Shown one piece after another: positions 4,376 to 6,609 of a DNA stretch of 6,609 nt. The DNA is from Bacillota bacterium (lineage in GTDB: Bacteria > Bacillota > Clostridia > Christensenellales > CAG-138). Position numbers and translations under genes: made by a program. Below the pieces are notes generated by a model that saw nothing but the letters and a program-made list of their open reading frames with translations, was not told the origin of the DNA and ran no database searches. The stretch lies in the NCBI GenBank assembly GCA_023458355.1, contig JAEWZS010000076.1, positions 1 through 6,609 of the forward strand, in the 5' to 3' direction. The number at the start of each line of letters is the position of its first letter. The stretch's first letter is position 1.

Positions 4376-4420
4376 ATAGAAGTAGAATGCCGCAAATGAG
4401 TAAGCATTGAACGGGGAAAC

Positions 4421-5251
4421 ATGATTGAGGTCAAGAACATTACCTACAAATACGACAACGAAGGCCCTGCGGCTATCGAAGGGTTTTCGCTTGCCATAAA
4501 CCGCGGTGAGTTTGTCGCGGTGGTTGGTCATAACGGCTCTGGGAAGAGTACGCTTGCCAAGCATTTTAACGCGCTCCTTTTACCCACTTCAGGCGATGTG
4601 ATTATAGACGGAATGAACACCAAAGACGAAAAAAACACACTTGCCATACGACAAAAGGTGGGTGTGGTATTCCAAAACCCGGATAACCAGCTTGTAACAA
4701 CCGTGGTGGAGGAGGATGTTGCCTTCGGCCCGGAAAACTTGGGCGTTAAGCCTGATGAGATAAGAATTAGGGTGGACGATGCGCTTAAAAGTGTGGGCAT
4801 GTACGAGTATGCCTCAAATGCGCCGCATCATCTGTCGGGAGGGCAAAAACAGCGCATCGCCATTGCGGGGATGCTAGCCATGCTTCCCGATGTATTGGTG
4901 CTTGACGAGGCAACTGCCATGCTCGACCCGCGCGGGCGGCGTGAGGTCTTAAAGATCGTAACTGACCTTAATCGCAGTAAGGGCATCACCGTTGTGATGA
5001 TCACGCAATATATGGAGGAAGCTGTTTTTGCAGATCGCGTTGCGGTCATGGCAGAAGGGCACCTTATTTTAAACGATACGCCGAAAAACGTATTTGCGCA
5101 GACCGCACTTTTAAGAAGGCATAGACTTGATGTGCCTGCTATGGCGAAGCTAAGAGACGCACTTTCGCTCGAGGGGATTGAACTGCCCCGCGATGCGATT
5201 ACGGTAGAGGAGATAGCGGACGCTTTATGTCCATTGTTGTTGAAAAACTGA
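4421..5251 (+). CDS. ecfA1: Energy-coupling factor transporter ATPase EcfA1
   Basis: This 276-residue ABC ATPase is one of the two nucleotide-binding subunits of an ECF transporter, working on the cytosolic face with EcfA2 and EcfT to power uptake through exchangeable S components. Walker A is GHNGSGKST (36-44), the Q-loop FQNPDNQ (84-90), the signature LSGGQKQR (138-145), and Walker B VLVLDEAT (158-165) with catalytic Glu163. The D-loop ATAMLDP is the form I associate with EcfA1. The switch position usually held by His is Gln196 (ITQYMEEA, codon CAA at 5006-5008). The C-terminal segment from about 220 (NDTPKNVFAQ, then RLDVPAMAKL) is the usual ECF extension. The Shine-Dalgarno GGGG ends only four bases before the ATG and is weak. 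The gene overlaps ecfA2 by 25 bases. Confidence 0.96.
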   Translation: MIEVKNITYKYDNEGPAAIEGFSLAINRGEFVAVVGHNGSGKSTLAKHFNALLLPTSGDVIIDGMNTKDEKNTLAIRQKVGVVFQNPDNQLVTTVVEEDVAFGPENLGVKPDEIRIRVDDALKSVGMYEYASNAPHHLSGGQKQRIAIAGMLAMLPDVLVLDEATAMLDPRGRREVLKIVTDLNRSKGITVVMITQYMEEAVFADRVAVMAEGHLILNDTPKNVFAQTALLRRHRLDVPAMAKLRDALSLEGIELPRDAITVEEIADALCPLLLKN

Positions 5252-6078
5252 CACATACCTACATGGGCGGAAGTACCATCGCCTTTAGTGCCATAAAGGA
5301 TATCGACCTCACGATTTACGAGGGGGAGTTTCTCGGCATCATCGGGCATACGGGCTCCGGAAAATCCACATTCATACAGCATCTCAACGGACTTATCCAG
5401 CCGACAAGCGGTAAGGTGACGGTGGACGGCTTTAACATGGCCGATAAAAAGCAGCGAACCTTAGGGCGAAAGCTCGTGGGGATGGTGTTCCAGTACCCCG
5501 AGTACCAGCTTTTTGAGGAGACCGTCGCAAAGGATATCGCCTACGGTCCCAAAAACATGGGAATGAAAGAAGATATGGTTGCCGAGCGGGTGGAGGAAGC
5601 CATGCACCTTGTGGGGCTGCCGTCGAGCCGCTTTGCGAATAAATCTCCCTTTGAGCTTTCGGGCGGCGAAAAGCGCCGCGCCGCACTCGCGGGCATCATT
5701 GCCATGAATCCTAAATATCTGGTGCTGGACGAGCCCATGGCAGGGCTTGATCCGCTCGGGCGCAAGGAAATTTTAAACACCATCAACTCGTTAAGAAAAA
5801 GCATCAACTGTACGGTCGTGATGGTTTCCCATTCCATGGATGATGTTGCGCGTTGTGCCGATCGCATCGCGGTGCTGTCGAGCGGTGAGCTCATTATGGT
5901 GGATGAGACCGAAAAGGTTTTTCAAAAAACGCAGATGCTGCTTGATGCAGGGCTTGACGTACCGCAGGTTTCCCGCCTGGCGCTTATTTTGAAGCAGCGT
6001 GGTGTGGAACTCGATGAGGGCATCTATAAGCTCGACGATATGGTGCGTTTTGTAACGAGGAGGGTGAAACATGTTTAA
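5227..6078 (+). CDS. ecfA2: Energy-coupling factor transporter ATPase EcfA2
   Basis: This 283-residue protein is the second ATPase of the ECF module and pairs with EcfA1. Walker A is GHTGSGKST (40-48), the Q-loop FQYPEYQLFEETV (88-100), the signature LSGGEKRR (144-151), and Walker B YLVLDEP (164-170) with Glu169. The D-loop is AGLDP (172-176) and the switch histidine is His202 in VSHSMDD. The Q-loop context is the one I associate with EcfA2. All catalytic residues are present. The C-terminal region (LDVPQVSRLALILKQRG) matches the ECF extension of its partner. The ATG lies inside the end of ecfA1 with GAGGAGA 13 bases upstream, too far for an efficient site, so coupling to ecfA1 translation is likely. 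It overlaps ecfT by eight bases. Confidence 0.97.
   Translation: MSIVVEKLTHTYMGGSTIAFSAIKDIDLTIYEGEFLGIIGHTGSGKSTFIQHLNGLIQPTSGKVTVDGFNMADKKQRTLGRKLVGMVFQYPEYQLFEETVAKDIAYGPKNMGMKEDMVAERVEEAMHLVGLPSSRFANKSPFELSGGEKRRAALAGIIAMNPKYLVLDEPMAGLDPLGRKEILNTINSLRKSINCTVVMVSHSMDDVARCADRIAVLSSGELIMVDETEKVFQKTQMLLDAGLDVPQVSRLALILKQRGVELDEGIYKLDDMVRFVTRRVKHV
6058..6066 (+). promoter_or_regulatory. Ribosome binding site of ecfT inside ecfA2
   Basis: AGGAGGGTG, containing a full AGGAGG core, sits inside the last codons of ecfA2, with seven bases between AGGAGG and the ATG at 6071. It fixes the ecfT start and is the strongest such site in the operon. Confidence 0.85.
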
Positions 6079-6609
6079 GGACATCACCCTCGGCCAATAT
6101 TACCCCGGGGAGTCGGTCGTACATAAGCTTGACCCGCGCACGAAGATCATCTTGATGTTTGCCTACATCGCGGTTGTGTTTGCCATAAGCGAAATATGGC
6201 TGTTTTCTGTCGCGGCTGCGTTTGTGATTGTGTCGGCAGCACTTTCAAAGCTGCCTTTCTCCTACCTTTGGAGGTCATTAAAACCCTTAAAATGGGTGCT
6301 GGTGTTCATGTTCATATTAAACCTGTTCACCGTTAAAACAGGGCAGACGCTCATCGATTGGTGGATTATCAAGATTACAGCAGACGGTGTTTTACAGGCC
6401 GTTTTCGTGCTTCTTAGGCTTACGCTTCTTGTGTCGGGTACATCGCTTATGACGCTTACCACAACGCCTATTTCATTGACGGACGCGCTTGAAAAGCTTC
6501 TTTCGCCCTTTAAGCGCATAGGCTTTCCGGCGCATGAGCTCGCTATGATGATGACCATCGCGCTTCGGTTTATCCCGACGCTTTTGGAAGAAGCGGATAA
6601 GATTATGAA
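6071..6609 (+). CDS. ecfT: Energy-coupling factor transporter transmembrane protein EcfT (5' part)
   Basis: The frame starts at ATG 6071 and is still open at the right edge, giving about 179 residues of a protein usually near 265. EcfT is the membrane scaffold joining the two ATPases to the S component. The opening MFKDITLGQYYPGES and VVHKLDPRTKI is characteristic of the family. Hydrophobic segments are seen at about residues 26-58, 72-88 and 106-128. The segment ALRFIPTLLEEADKIM is the last part present, and the Ala-Arg-Gly coupling motifs expected downstream lie outside the window. It overlaps ecfA2 by eight bases and has a strong ribosome site. The S component and the gene order further downstream cannot be seen. 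Confidence 0.95.
   Translation, partial: MFKDITLGQYYPGESVVHKLDPRTKIILMFAYIAVVFAISEIWLFSVAAAFVIVSAALSKLPFSYLWRSLKPLKWVLVFMFILNLFTVKTGQTLIDWWIIKITADGVLQAVFVLLRLTLLVSGTSLMTLTTTPISLTDALEKLLSPFKRIGFPAHELAMMMTIALRFIPTLLEEADKIM

Larger units (their letters stand above)
4152..4420 (+). other. Structured non-coding region upstream of the ECF operon
   Basis: These 269 bases hold no convincing gene on either strand. In order they contain a bulged hairpin (4159-4191), a long palindrome (4206-4236), a weak hairpin (CCGT...ACGG, 4287-4304), a promoter or terminator-like element (4305-4354), and a short hairpin beside the start of ecfA1 (4357-4375). I compared it by eye with the TPP, cobalamin and tetrahydrofolate riboswitches and saw no match to their conserved cores. 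It may be a regulated leader, or an intergenic region with two promoters. Confidence 0.5.

Noticed and set aside
4002..4379. 125-codon plus-strand frame in the divergent intergenic region
   Set aside because: It begins inside the TIM44-like gene, crosses both promoters and the palindrome, has no ribosome site and no protein-like pattern.
4387..4410. Seven-codon frame MPQMSKH just before ecfA1, as a leader peptide
   Set aside because: It has no clear ribosome site, no run of regulatory codons, and a length expected by chance.
4152..4420. Known riboswitch classes (TPP, cobalamin, tetrahydrofolate) upstream of ecfA1
   Set aside because: None of the conserved core sequences I remember for these classes is present; only unclassified hairpins are seen.
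4118..4564. 148-codon minus-strand frame
   Set aside because: It starts inside ecfA1 on the opposite strand and runs through the structured region; it contains no recognisable motif.

Overview
The window looks like chromosomal DNA of a Gram-positive, probably clostridial (Bacillota) bacterium. The reasons are an ecfA1-ecfA2-ecfT energy-coupling-factor module of Bacillota type, a secreted TIM44-like zinc-ribbon protein, a DUF3795 protein, strong AGGAGG-type ribosome binding sites and extended -10 promoters. This assignment is inference from family resemblance; no search was possible.

Layout. Bases 1-464 hold no convincing complete gene. A reading frame enters from the left edge and runs into three copies of a short palindromic repeat (GGGGATTTCTC...GAAATGACAG type; 148-199, 245-281 inverted, 325-376). 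A promoter at 465-493 then leads a two-gene plus-strand unit: a GNAT acetyltransferase (536-1018) and a cysteine-rich DUF3795 protein (1057-1623). By spot count the start of the GNAT gene is AT-richer than the ECF genes. Convergent to this unit is a minus-strand pair: an MBL-fold hydrolase (2260-3024, promoter at 3068-3096, TTG start) followed by a nitroreductase (1655-2233). Upstream of that pair, also on the minus strand, is an exported or membrane-anchored TIM44-like protein (3154-4080), closed by a clear intrinsic terminator (3105-3135).

The TIM44-like gene and the ECF operon are divergent, separated by about 340 bases (4081-4420). This interval holds two oppositely directed extended -10 promoters about 30 bases apart, a bulged 13-bp hairpin, a 31-base near-perfect palindrome, a second promoter candidate close to ecfA1, and a hairpin whose loop can pair with the ecfA1 Shine-Dalgarno. 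It is the most unusual non-coding part of the window.

From 4421 to the right edge come ecfA1, ecfA2 and the 5' part of ecfT, overlapping each other by 25 and 8 bases. They encode the two ATPases and the transmembrane coupling protein shared by many vitamin and metal uptake systems of group II ECF transporters. No substrate-binding S component is in the window, so the substrate cannot be named. The other genes (acetyltransferase, DUF3795, nitroreductase, MBL hydrolase) are ordinary accessory enzymes with no visible joint pathway. I found no CRISPR array, tRNA, rRNA, transposase or phage gene, and no convincing new multi-gene system.
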